64,000 bases of DNA from Aquipseudomonas alcaligenes. GTDB taxonomy: Bacteria > Pseudomonadota > Gammaproteobacteria > Pseudomonadales > Pseudomonadaceae. The notes under the pieces were generated by a model. That model was given only the letters and a program-made list of their open reading frames with translations. It had not been told where the DNA came from and ran no database searches. The stretch is from the NCBI RefSeq assembly GCF_003205495.1, contig NZ_QJRX01000008.1:1-64000 (forward strand), given 5' to 3'. The translations under genes were made by a program, and so were the position numbers. The first letter of the stretch is position 1. Every line of letters begins with the position of its first letter. Below, piece after piece: positions 55,476 through 63,297 of the stretch.

Positions 55476-56588
55476 ATGAAGGATTTGCAGTACCAGGCCT
55501 GGCCGACCAGCTCCGCGCTGACCGCCCGGCTGCTCGCGGTGGAACCCGAGTTCATTGGCCTCGAACGCATCGCCGGGCTGGCCGGCGACGGCTACCTGCG
55601 GATTGGCGCGGTGAGCGCGGACGGCCTGCACGTGGTCGGCATGCTCGCCGATCCCGCCGACGCCCTGCACCTGCGTGCGTTCATCTGGACCCGCGCCGGC
55701 GGCCTGCAGCCGCTGGCCGGCCTGAATGGCGGGCGCTATTGCGCGGCGGAGGGCATCAGCGCCTACGGCCGGGTGGTGGTCGGCACCGCCGAGGATGGCG
55801 AGGCCGGCGGCGCCGACCGCGCCTTCCGCTGGACCCGCCAGGGCGGCCTGCACAACCTCGGCACACTCAATGACGGCCGTTACTCCCAGGCCTATGCCTG
55901 CAGCGCCGACGGCCTGGTGGTGGTCGGCGATGCCGCCGACGGAGCCGCCGGCCATGCCTGCCGCGGCTTCTACTGGACCTTCGCCAGCGGCATGCGCAGC
56001 CTCGGCGTGCTCAACGGCGGCCTGACCAGCCATGCCTGCGCGATCAGCGCCAACGGTCGGGTGATCGCCGGCTACGCCGACGATGGCGCCCGCGACAACG
56101 CCCGCCGTGCCGTGCGCTGGACCGAGCAGGACGGCCTGCGCAGCCTGGGCACGTTGAACGGCGGCCACTATTCCACGGCCACGGCGATCAGCGCCGACGG
56201 CAGCACCGTAGTCGGGGTGGCCAGCGACGGCCAGGCCGGCGAGGCCCTGCGCGCCTTCATCTGGCGCGAGGACACCGGCATGCGCAGCCTCGGCGGGCTC
56301 AACGGCGGCCTGGTGTCGCGGGCCAACGCCCTCAGCGCCGATGGCGCGGTGGTGGTCGGGGTGGCCAGCGACGGTCATGCCGGCGACGAGGAGCGCGGCT
56401 TCGTCTGGACCGCCGAAGACGGCATGCGCACGGTCGAGGACTGGCTCTACGCGCACTCGCTGGCCGCCGCCGCGGTGCCGGTGGTGCAGGTCAGCGGCAT
56501 CAGCGCCGACGGCCAGCTGCTGGTCGGTCAGCTGGAGGGCGAGCGCGCCTTCATCGCCAGCGTGCGACCGCGCTGGCCACTTGCCTGA
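55476..56588 (+). CDS. HAF-repeat protein
   Basis: This 370-aa protein is made of six 48-residue repeats (about residues 37-330) plus a short seventh. The consensus unit is a YS-A-AISADG step, a VVVG step, an A-DG step, RAF-WT and G-LGTLNGG. These are HAF repeats, which by their beta-strand pattern probably form a propeller or solenoid. Such proteins are usually called extracellular, but I see no Sec or Tat signal (start MKDLQYQAWPTSSALTARLLA). A GTG at 55467 is an alternative start. It follows candidate CreB box 2. The function is unknown. Confidence 0.8.
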   Translation: MKDLQYQAWPTSSALTARLLAVEPEFIGLERIAGLAGDGYLRIGAVSADGLHVVGMLADPADALHLRAFIWTRAGGLQPLAGLNGGRYCAAEGISAYGRVVVGTAEDGEAGGADRAFRWTRQGGLHNLGTLNDGRYSQAYACSADGLVVVGDAADGAAGHACRGFYWTFASGMRSLGVLNGGLTSHACAISANGRVIAGYADDGARDNARRAVRWTEQDGLRSLGTLNGGHYSTATAISADGSTVVGVASDGQAGEALRAFIWREDTGMRSLGGLNGGLVSRANALSADGAVVVGVASDGHAGDEERGFVWTAEDGMRTVEDWLYAHSLAAAAVPVVQVSGISADGQLLVGQLEGERAFIASVRPRWPLA

Positions 56589-56592
56589 GTTC

Positions 56593-56620
56593 GGGCGCCA
56601 CGGACGGCGCCCTTGCTTTG
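56593..56620 (+). terminator. Hairpin after HAF-repeat gene
   Basis: GGGCGCC (56593-56599) pairs with GGCGCCC (56606-56612) around ACGGAC and is followed by TTGCTTTG. The U tract is poor, so it may be a weak terminator or only stabilise the mRNA end. Confidence 0.45.
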
Positions 56621-56676
56621 CACTGTTTGTCACGGGTGGACAGGGACGTCGCCCACCTATTTCGGGAGACCTCACC

Positions 56677-56751
56677 ATGGAGCAATGGCTGATCGCCGGC
56701 GCGCTGCTGCTGATCTACCTCAGCGGCCTGTATGTGGCCGGGCGCGATTGA
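56677..56751 (+). CDS. Possible 24-residue membrane microprotein upstream of creB
   Basis: A frame of 24 codons starts MEQWLIAGALLLIYLSGLY, a single hydrophobic helix, and ends AGRD. GGGAG (56664-56668) lies 8 bases upstream of its ATG. It ends 59 bases before creB. It resembles small single-helix proteins such as KdpF or CcoQ only in size and hydrophobicity. A frame this short can arise by chance in GC-rich DNA. Confidence 0.4.
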   Translation: MEQWLIAGALLLIYLSGLYVAGRD

Positions 56752-56810
56752 CGCCATGGGCGGCATGCGGCACCGTGCCCGGCAAGTTCCAGCCCGCCCG
56801 CACGGACGCC

Positions 56811-57497
56811 ATGCCGCACATCCTCATAGTCGAAGACGAAGCCGCCATCGCCGACACCCTGGTGTTCGCCCTGCAGGGCGAGGGCTTCACCACCACCTGG
56901 CTGAACCTGGCCGAGGCCGCGCTGGAGTATCAGCGGCGCACCCCGGCGGACCTGCTGATCCTCGACGTCGGCCTGCCCGACATCAGCGGCTTCGAGGCCT
57001 GCAGGCGGCTGCGGCGCTTCTCCGAGGTGCCGGTGATCTTCCTCACCGCGCGCGACGCCGAGATCGACCGGGTGGTGGGCCTGGAGATCGGCGCCGACGA
57101 CTACGTGGTCAAGCCGTTCAGCCCGCGCGAGGTGGCGGCGCGGGTGCGTGCCATCCTCAAGCGCATGGCACCGCGCCCGGCCGAGCCGCCGCTGGAGGCG
57201 CTCGGACCGTTCCGCGTGGATGCCGAGCGGGTGCAGATCCACTACCGCGAGCAGCTGCTGGTGCTGACCCGGCACGAGTTCCGCCTGCTGCAGGCGCTGC
57301 TGGCGCAGCCGGAGCGGGTGTTCTCCCGCGAGCAGCTGCTCGATGCCCTCGGCGTGCCGGCCGATGCCGGCTACGAGCGCAACATCGACAGCCACATCAA
57401 GAGCCTGCGTGCCAAGCTGCGCCAGGTGGCGGCCGACGCCGAGCCGATCCAGACCCATCGCGGCCTGGGCTACAGCTACAGCCCGAAGCGCGCCTAG
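56811..57497 (+). CDS. creB: Response regulator CreB
   Basis: This 228-aa OmpR-family regulator has a receiver domain with acidic pair Glu8-Asp9, phosphoacceptor Asp52, Thr79 and Lys101 (YVVKPFSPREVAARV). Its winged-helix DNA-binding domain has LTRHEFRLLQALLAQPERVFSREQLLDAL and RNIDSHIKSLRAKL. Sequence and the distal creC support CreB, which in pseudomonads and E. coli activates genes by direct-repeat cre tags and affects metabolism, biofilm and beta-lactam response. The gene is not followed by creC. An opposite-strand regulator of 3.8 kb lies between, and its stop codon interlocks with the creB stop in CTAG. Confidence 0.88.
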   Translation: MPHILIVEDEAAIADTLVFALQGEGFTTTWLNLAEAALEYQRRTPADLLILDVGLPDISGFEACRRLRRFSEVPVIFLTARDAEIDRVVGLEIGADDYVVKPFSPREVAARVRAILKRMAPRPAEPPLEALGPFRVDAERVQIHYREQLLVLTRHEFRLLQALLAQPERVFSREQLLDALGVPADAGYERNIDSHIKSLRAKLRQVAADAEPIQTHRGLGYSYSPKRA

Positions 57498-60400
57498 CCG
57501 GCCAGCAGCGCCGCGGCGTCGCGCAGGTCCGGCGGCGCCACGCCCTCGTCGAAGCTCGCCAGCGCCTCGCGCAGCGCCTCGCGGTGGGCCGCCGTCGGCT
57601 GCCAGCGCAGGCGGGTCATGGCCAGGCGCAGGCGCCAGGCGTTGGCGCCCAGGCGTTCGGCCAGCGCCCCGGCCTCGTCCAGCAGCGCCGCCACGCCGGT
57701 GGCGCGGCCCAGCGCGAGCATGGCCTCGGCCTGCAGGCGCAGCACCTCCGGCAGCAGGTAGTAGTCGCCGCGGCGATGGGCGATCGGCACCAGGCGGCTG
57801 GCCAGCTGCAGCACCTCCTCGTGGCGCTGCAGGCGCAGCAGGGCGTCCAGCTGCAGGCTGCCGAGGGTCACCTCGATGCTCGACATGGACTGGCGGTTGC
57901 CGGCCACGCCGCGCTCGATGTCGGCCAGGCCGCCGGCGTCGCCCTGGGCCACCCGGGCCCAGCCGGCCATCACGTCGGCGATGTCGTGCCACACCTGCAG
58001 GCCGTTGCGCTGGCAGTGGCCGATGGTCTCCGCGGCCATCTGCGCCACCTGCTGTGGCTCGCGCAGCAGGCAGTGGAGCATGGAGGTGAACACCAGCGAA
58101 TAGCAGATGGCGTTGGCGAAGCCGCCGCCGCGCACCTCTTCGAGCAGCTCGGCGCAGACCTGGCGCGCGCGTCCCGGCTGGCCGGCCACCCAGAGGCCGA
58201 GCAGCAGGTAGTTGCGCGCGTTGACCAGCGGGTCCTCGCCGTAGTCGCGCAGGCATTCCAGGCGCGCCTCCGGCTCGCACTGGCCGATCATCGCCTCGGC
58301 CAGCTCGCGGCTTTCGCGCAGCGGCTGGCCCCAGAAGGAGCCGACCAGGTAGCAGTTCTGTCCGAGCAGGCGGTTGGCCAGGCGCCCGGTGCGCTCGGCG
58401 GCCTCCAGCACCTGGCGGCCGAGCACCCGTACCTGGTCGTGCGACACCTGCGAGCCGGCGCCGCCCCACAGGCCGAACAGGGTGCGGAAGCGCAACTGCG
58501 GGTCCTCCACCGCGGCGGCCAGCGCCTCGGCGCGGGCGAAGGCGGCCAGGGTGGTGGGCGCGCCGTAGCCGTCGGCGGAGTTGAGCACCGTGCCCAGGGC
58601 CAGCTGCAGCTCCAGCTCCAGGCTGTCGCGTTCGGCGCCGGCCGGCAGCTCGACCAGGCAGGCCAGGGCGCGCTGCAGGCAGTCAGCGGCCTCGCGGTTG
58701 GCCGACAGGCGCCGGGCGTTGGCGGCGGCCCGCTGCCAGTGCGGGATGGCCTCGGCGGCCAGGCCGGCCTCGGCCAGGTGATGGGCGAGCTGGGCCGGCG
58801 CCTGCCGGGCCCGGGCCGGGAAGTGCTGCAGGAGGATCTCGGCGATGCGCCCATGGCCGCGTCGGCGCTGGGTACGGGTCTGCGACAGGTAGGCGGCCTG
58901 GTGGATCAGCGCGTGCTTGAACTGGTACAGGCTCGACTGCCGGCCGGGGTTGACCAGGCCGCTGCGCAGCAGGTCCTTGAGGTGGCCGTGCAGCAGCGCC
59001 GGGTCGCCCTCGTGCAGGGCCTCGAGCAGTTCGATATGGAACTCGCGGCCGATGCCGGCGGCCAGCTGGGCGGTGGCGCGGGCGGCGCCGAGCCGGTCGA
59101 TGCGTGCCATCAGCAGGTCGTTGAGGGTCAGCGGCAGGCCCTGCTGGGCGTCGTCGCTGGCCGCCCACTGCACCAGTTCCTCGATGAACAGCGGCACCCC
59201 GTCGGCCAGCGCCAGCACCCGCTGCAGCTCGCCGCGCTCGAGGCCCTCGGCCAGCCCGGCGACCATGCCGCGGGCCAGCTCGGTACTCAGGTGCGGCAGC
59301 TCCAGGTGGTGCGCGCCGGCGTCGATCCAGGGCTGCGCGGCGAACTCCGGGCGCGCGCTGAGCAGGAGCAGCAGCGGGCGCTGCTGCGGCTCGCGCAGCA
59401 GGCGCTCGAACAGCTGCAGGGTCGAGGAGTCGGCCCAGTGGGCGTCCTCCAGCACCAGCAGCAGCGGTTGCTGGCGGTTGGCGCGGACGATGGTCAGCAG
59501 GGCCTCGTGCATGCGCTCGCGCCACAGCTCGGTGGGCATCCCGTGCACCGGCGAGGTCGGCGGCAGCGGCAGGTCGAGCAGGTCGGCGATCAGGTCGCGG
59601 CCCTCGGCGTCGAGGTCGAATACCCGCAGCACCTCGTCGAGCCGCTGGTAGCGCTGCTCCGCAGTGGTGTCCGGGCGGAAGCCGGCCAGGCCGCGGATCA
59701 GTTCGGCGCAGGGGTACAGCGGATCGCTGCGGTGCGGCTCCAGGCAGCGCAGCTCGACCTGGCGGCCGGGCAGGGTGACCGGTAGGCACTTGCCCAGCTC
59801 GTGGATCAGGCGCGACTTGCCCACCCCCGGGTCGCCCGACAGCAGCAGGCCCTGGCTGCGCCTCTCCTCGTGCACCTGCTGCCACAGTGCGAGCAGCTGC
59901 TGCAGCTCGGCGTCGCGGCCGACCAGCGGGGTCAGCCGCGGCTGCGCGGCCAGGCGGTGGCGTGCCGCGCTGGCCGCCTCGGCGCGGTAGATGGTGCCGG
60001 CGCTGGCGCCGGTGCCGAGCAGGCACAGCTGCAGCGGCAGGCAGCGGAAGTAGCCCTGCACCAGGCGGAAAGTGGCGCTGCTCAGGGTCACTTCCTGGTA
60101 GCCGGCGAGCTGGCGCACCTGGATCGCCAGGTCGGAGGTGAAGCCGGTGGCATCGGGCATCTGCTGGCCCGGCGCGGTGACGATCTGCCCGGTGTGCAGG
60201 CCGCAGCGCACCTGGGCCGGCTCGCAGGCGGCGGCCAGCGACAGGGCGGCCTGCACGGCGATGCGCGCGGCATCCTCGCGCGCCTGGGGATAGCCGAAGT
60301 AGGCCAGCAGGCCGCCGCCGTGGGCCTGCACCAGGTAGCCGCCGTGGGCGCGGATCACCTGGGCGCACTGCGCCTGGGGCTCGGCCAGCAGGGCTAGGGC

Positions 60401-61309
60401 TTCCTCGGGGTCGGCGCTGGCGCCGGTGGAAATCTCGCAGTACAGCACGGTGACCTGGCGCAGCTCGGCCGGTGGTGGCGGCAGCGCCACCGCGCGTGCC
60501 GGCGCCGGGATGGGCGCCGCGCCCAGCTCGCCGCGGCTGATGCGCTGCTGCAGGGTCTGGCACTCCCTGCTCGGGTGCACGCCCAGCTCCTTCCACAGCT
60601 GGTTGCGGAAGCTCTCGTACTGCGCCAGGGCGGCGGCGCTCTGGCCGTTGCGGCTGAGCAGGCGCATCAGGCGCTGTTGGCCGCTCTCCTGCCAGGGGTC
60701 GAGTTCCACCAGGCGGCGGGCGTGGGGCAGGGCGCGCTGCAGCTCGCCGTGCTGCTCGAAGTGGTTGCTCAGGTGTTCCAGCAGGGCCAGGGCGTGGCAG
60801 CGCAGCGACTCGCGCTGCAGCAGCAGCCAGTCCTCGAAGTCGGGGCAGTCGGGCAGGTCGAGGCCGGCGAGGAAGTCGCCGCGGTACAGCGCCACCGCCT
60901 CCTCCAGTTCCGCGATGCAGCTGGGGCACTGCTGGCAGGCCGGGCTCGCGCTGCAGCGCTGCGGCGTCTGGCGAAAGCGCAGGGCGTCGATGCGCCCGGC
61001 GGGCAGGAAGCGCAGGCTGTTCTTGCCGGCAGCGAACAGTTCCAGGCCGGTCGGCGCCTCTAGCACCCGGCGCAGGTCGGACAGGGTGCGCCGCAGGTTG
61101 CCGCGCCAGGTGCTGGCCGGGCTGGACTCCCAGAGCAGGGCGGCGAGGGTCTCGCGGCTGTGTTCGCGCGTGTGCTCCAGGCTCAGGTAGGCGAGCAGGG
61201 CGCGCATCTTGTCGTAGTTGAAGCCGTCCAGCGGCTGGCCGTGCCAGAGGGCGGCGAAGTTGCCGAGCAGGTTCAGCTGCAGCGGCGTGGCGGAGGTGAC
61301 AGCATCCAT
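57494..61309 (-). CDS. SARP/BTAD regulator with degenerate cyclase domain, STAND-like ATPase and TPR tail
   Basis: This 1271-aa multidomain protein starts with an OmpR/SARP-type winged helix (about 8-100). A cysteine cluster CX5CX2CX2C (Cys119, 125, 128, 131) precedes a BTAD domain (about 132-258). Residues 284-445 resemble class III cyclases (RQVTVLYCEIS, GGGLLAYFGYPQA), but the two metal-binding Asp are Glu292 and Gly332, so it should be inactive. The ATPase has GDPGVGKS (492-499) and LLLVLEDAHWAD (616-627). The rest is helical TPR-like repeats. ATG 61309 was chosen because the conserved region starts right there. It lies between creB and creC on the opposite strand. Targets and signal are unknown. 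Confidence 0.85.
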   Translation of the reverse strand: MDAVTSATPLQLNLLGNFAALWHGQPLDGFNYDKMRALLAYLSLEHTREHSRETLAALLWESSPASTWRGNLRRTLSDLRRVLEAPTGLELFAAGKNSLRFLPAGRIDALRFRQTPQRCSASPACQQCPSCIAELEEAVALYRGDFLAGLDLPDCPDFEDWLLLQRESLRCHALALLEHLSNHFEQHGELQRALPHARRLVELDPWQESGQQRLMRLLSRNGQSAAALAQYESFRNQLWKELGVHPSRECQTLQQRISRGELGAAPIPAPARAVALPPPPAELRQVTVLYCEISTGASADPEEALALLAEPQAQCAQVIRAHGGYLVQAHGGGLLAYFGYPQAREDAARIAVQAALSLAAACEPAQVRCGLHTGQIVTAPGQQMPDATGFTSDLAIQVRQLAGYQEVTLSSATFRLVQGYFRCLPLQLCLLGTGASAGTIYRAEAASAARHRLAAQPRLTPLVGRDAELQQLLALWQQVHEERRSQGLLLSGDPGVGKSRLIHELGKCLPVTLPGRQVELRCLEPHRSDPLYPCAELIRGLAGFRPDTTAEQRYQRLDEVLRVFDLDAEGRDLIADLLDLPLPPTSPVHGMPTELWRERMHEALLTIVRANRQQPLLLVLEDAHWADSSTLQLFERLLREPQQRPLLLLLSARPEFAAQPWIDAGAHHLELPHLSTELARGMVAGLAEGLERGELQRVLALADGVPLFIEELVQWAASDDAQQGLPLTLNDLLMARIDRLGAARATAQLAAGIGREFHIELLEALHEGDPALLHGHLKDLLRSGLVNPGRQSSLYQFKHALIHQAAYLSQTRTQRRRGHGRIAEILLQHFPARARQAPAQLAHHLAEAGLAAEAIPHWQRAAANARRLSANREAADCLQRALACLVELPAGAERDSLELELQLALGTVLNSADGYGAPTTLAAFARAEALAAAVEDPQLRFRTLFGLWGGAGSQVSHDQVRVLGRQVLEAAERTGRLANRLLGQNCYLVGSFWGQPLRESRELAEAMIGQCEPEARLECLRDYGEDPLVNARNYLLLGLWVAGQPGRARQVCAELLEEVRGGGFANAICYSLVFTSMLHCLLREPQQVAQMAAETIGHCQRNGLQVWHDIADVMAGWARVAQGDAGGLADIERGVAGNRQSMSSIEVTLGSLQLDALLRLQRHEEVLQLASRLVPIAHRRGDYYLLPEVLRLQAEAMLALGRATGVAALLDEAGALAERLGANAWRLRLAMTRLRWQPTAAHREALREALASFDEGVAPPDLRDAAALLAG

Positions 61310-61550
61310 GTCGGGGCTTTTCCGGCCGGTGGGCTCGGGCTCTGGGCGGGTGGGGCAGATCCGGTTCTGTTGTACGGTATGCTGGCCTTGTCGTTCGCGC
61401 ATCCCGCCGCCCATTCGGGCGGTGTCGGCCATGACCGCGACGCTATTCTGCCACCGAAGCGGCGCGCGGCGACAGCCACGCCGGGCGCCCGCCACAGCAC
61501 AGGGACGTAAGCATGTCATCGAGCCAGCTGCAGCGCACGGGAGGGCGGCC
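61310..61550. other. Divergent intergenic region between SARP-type gene and creC
   Basis: The 241 bases between the two divergent starts contain no convincing gene. Only a single TTCGC half-site (in TCGTTCGCGC near 61393-61402) was seen, not a full cre-like repeat. Promoters of both genes must lie here, but none stands out. Confidence 0.5.
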
Positions 61551-62975
61551 ATGCCGCTAGGCGTCCGGATCTTCCTGGTGTACTTCCTGTTCGTCGGCCT
61601 GGCCGGCTGGTTCGTGCTGAGCACGGTGATGGACGAGATCCGCCCCGGCGTGCGCCAGTCCACCGAGGAGACCCTGGTGGACACCGCCAACCTGCTGGCC
61701 GAGATCCTGCGTGACGAGGTCAGGAGCGGCCAGCTGGCCCAGGGCCGCCTGCCGGCGCTGCTGGAGTCCTATGGCCGGCGCCAGCCGCAGGCGCAGATCT
61801 GGGGCGTGGAGAAGCGCGCGGTGAACCACCGCATCTACGTCACCGACGCCCGCGGCATCGTCCTGCTCGATTCCAGCGGCGTGGCCGTGGGCCAGGACTA
61901 TTCGCGCTGGAACGACGTCTACCTGACCCTGCGCGGCCAGTACGGCGCGCGCTCGACCCGCGAGGACCCGGCCGACGAGGACAGCTCGGTGATGTACGTG
62001 GCGGCGCCGATCAAGGATGGCGAGCGGATCATCGGCGTGGTCTCGGTGGCCAAGCCGAACCAGTCGCTGCAGCCCTACATCGAGCGCTCTCAGCGGCGCC
62101 TGGGCTGGCTCGGCGCCGGGCTGATCGGCCTCGGCCTGCTGATCGGCGGGGTGTTGTCCTGGTGGCTCAGCGGCTCGCTGCGCAAGCTCACCCGCTACGC
62201 CCAGGCGGTCAGCCAGGGCCAGCGCGCCGAGCTGCCGGCCCTGCGCGGCGGCGAGCTGACCCAGCTGGCCCAGGCGGTGCAGAAGATGCGCACCGAGCTG
62301 GAGGGCAAGGCCTACGTCGAGCAGTACGTGCACACCCTGACCCACGAGCTGAAGAGCCCGCTGGCGGCCATCCGCGGCGCCGCCGAGCTGCTCGAGGGCG
62401 AGATGCCGGCCGAGCAGCGCCAGCGTTTCGTGGCCAACATCGCCAGCGAGGGCGCGCGCCTGCAGCAGCTGATCGAGCGCCTGCTCAACCTGGCCCAGGT
62501 GGAGCAGCGCCAGGGCTTGGAGGAACGCGTGGCGATAGCGCTGCATGATCTGGTCGACGAACTGCTGCAGGCCCAGGCGGCGCGCATCCAGGCCGCCGGG
62601 CTGCAGGTGGAGAACGCCATCCCGGCCGCTCTTGGCGCGCTGGGCGAGCGCTTCCTGCTGCGCCAGGCGCTGGCCAACCTGCTGGACAACGCGCTGGACT
62701 TCAGTATCCCCGGCGGCCAGCTGCGCTTCACCGCCCAGCTGCAGGGCAGCGACGTGGAGCTGGCGCTGTTCAACCAGGGCGAGGCGATTCCCGAGTACGC
62801 CCTGCCGCGCCTGACCGAGCGCTTCTACTCGTTGCCGCGCCCCGCCAGCGGGCGCAAGAGCACCGGTCTGGGGCTCAACTTCGTGCAGGAGGTGGCGCTG
62901 CTGCACGGCGGCGCGCTGGCCCTGGCCAATGTCGCCGGCGGCGTGCGTGCCAGCCTGCGCCTGCCGGCGGCCTGA
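61551..62975 (+). CDS. creC: Sensor histidine kinase CreC
   Basis: This 474-aa inner-membrane kinase has membrane helices at about 5-25 and 185-207. They flank a periplasmic sensor of about 155 residues that starts with RPGVRQSTEETLVDTANLLAE, the CreC-type opening. HAMP follows, then the H-box THELKSPLAAIRGAAELL with His265, the N box NLLDNALDFS and the G box KSTGLGLNFV. It should phosphorylate CreB, whose gene lies 4 kb upstream past the SARP-type gene. Its stop codon overlaps candidate CreB box 3. No creD follows within the window; instead there are genes for a lipoprotein and a secreted protein. Confidence 0.88.
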   Translation: MPLGVRIFLVYFLFVGLAGWFVLSTVMDEIRPGVRQSTEETLVDTANLLAEILRDEVRSGQLAQGRLPALLESYGRRQPQAQIWGVEKRAVNHRIYVTDARGIVLLDSSGVAVGQDYSRWNDVYLTLRGQYGARSTREDPADEDSSVMYVAAPIKDGERIIGVVSVAKPNQSLQPYIERSQRRLGWLGAGLIGLGLLIGGVLSWWLSGSLRKLTRYAQAVSQGQRAELPALRGGELTQLAQAVQKMRTELEGKAYVEQYVHTLTHELKSPLAAIRGAAELLEGEMPAEQRQRFVANIASEGARLQQLIERLLNLAQVEQRQGLEERVAIALHDLVDELLQAQAARIQAAGLQVENAIPAALGALGERFLLRQALANLLDNALDFSIPGGQLRFTAQLQGSDVELALFNQGEAIPEYALPRLTERFYSLPRPASGRKSTGLGLNFVQEVALLHGGALALANVAGGVRASLRLPAA

Positions 62976-62987
62976 ACGATCCGCGAA
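62972..62987. promoter_or_regulatory. Candidate CreB box 3
   Basis: CTGAA-N6-GCGAA overlaps the creC stop codon and lies 53 bases before the small lipoprotein gene. On the other strand it reads TTCGC-N6-TTCAG. Spacing and flanking bases (GAACGCTGCG versus GAACGTTGCG at box 2) match the other two boxes, with one weaker half. Confidence 0.42.
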
Positions 62988-63039
62988 CGCTGCGGCGCCA
63001 CAGTGCGGCTCCCGATCCCTGCCGCTCAGGAGCCGCCCG

Positions 63040-63297
63040 ATGATCCGCCCGCTGTCGTCCCTCGTCCTCGTCACCCTGCTCGCCGGCTGTGCCAGCGCCG
63101 AGCAGAACCAGTTGCTCGGCGACATGCTCAGCCGCGCCATGCAGGAAACCTCGCTCAGTGGCGCCGACCAGGGCCTGGCGGTGAAGACCGTGCAGGTGGC
63201 GGCGCAGGGGGCCGGCCAGGCCAGCAGTGCGACGCGCAGCGAAGGCAACGGCAGCGCCGCCGCCGAGCCGGCCGCCGACGCCGAAGCGGACTGGTAG
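63040..63297 (+). CDS. Small lipoprotein of unknown function
   Basis: This 85-aa protein starts MIRPLSSLVLVTLLAGCASA, a lipoprotein signal with lipobox LAGC and Cys17. The rest is hydrophilic and Ala-rich, with an acidic end (AEADW). AGGAG (63028-63032) lies seven bases upstream. It begins 64 bases after creC, downstream of candidate CreB box 3, and its stop overlaps the next start (TAGTG). I do not recognise the family. Confidence 0.7.
   Translation: MIRPLSSLVLVTLLAGCASAEQNQLLGDMLSRAMQETSLSGADQGLAVKTVQVAAQGAGQASSATRSEGNGSAAAEPAADAEADW

Noticed and set aside
55620..56480. Regular repeats that might be a CRISPR or satellite array
   Set aside because: The period is 144 bases, in frame, and encodes the 48-residue HAF repeats. 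No short identical repeats with unique spacers exist here or elsewhere in the window.
61393..61408. Fourth CreB box in the creC/SARP-type intergenic region
   Set aside because: Only one half-site TTCGC is present; the second position reads CGCCG, so the 11-bp direct repeat is not formed.
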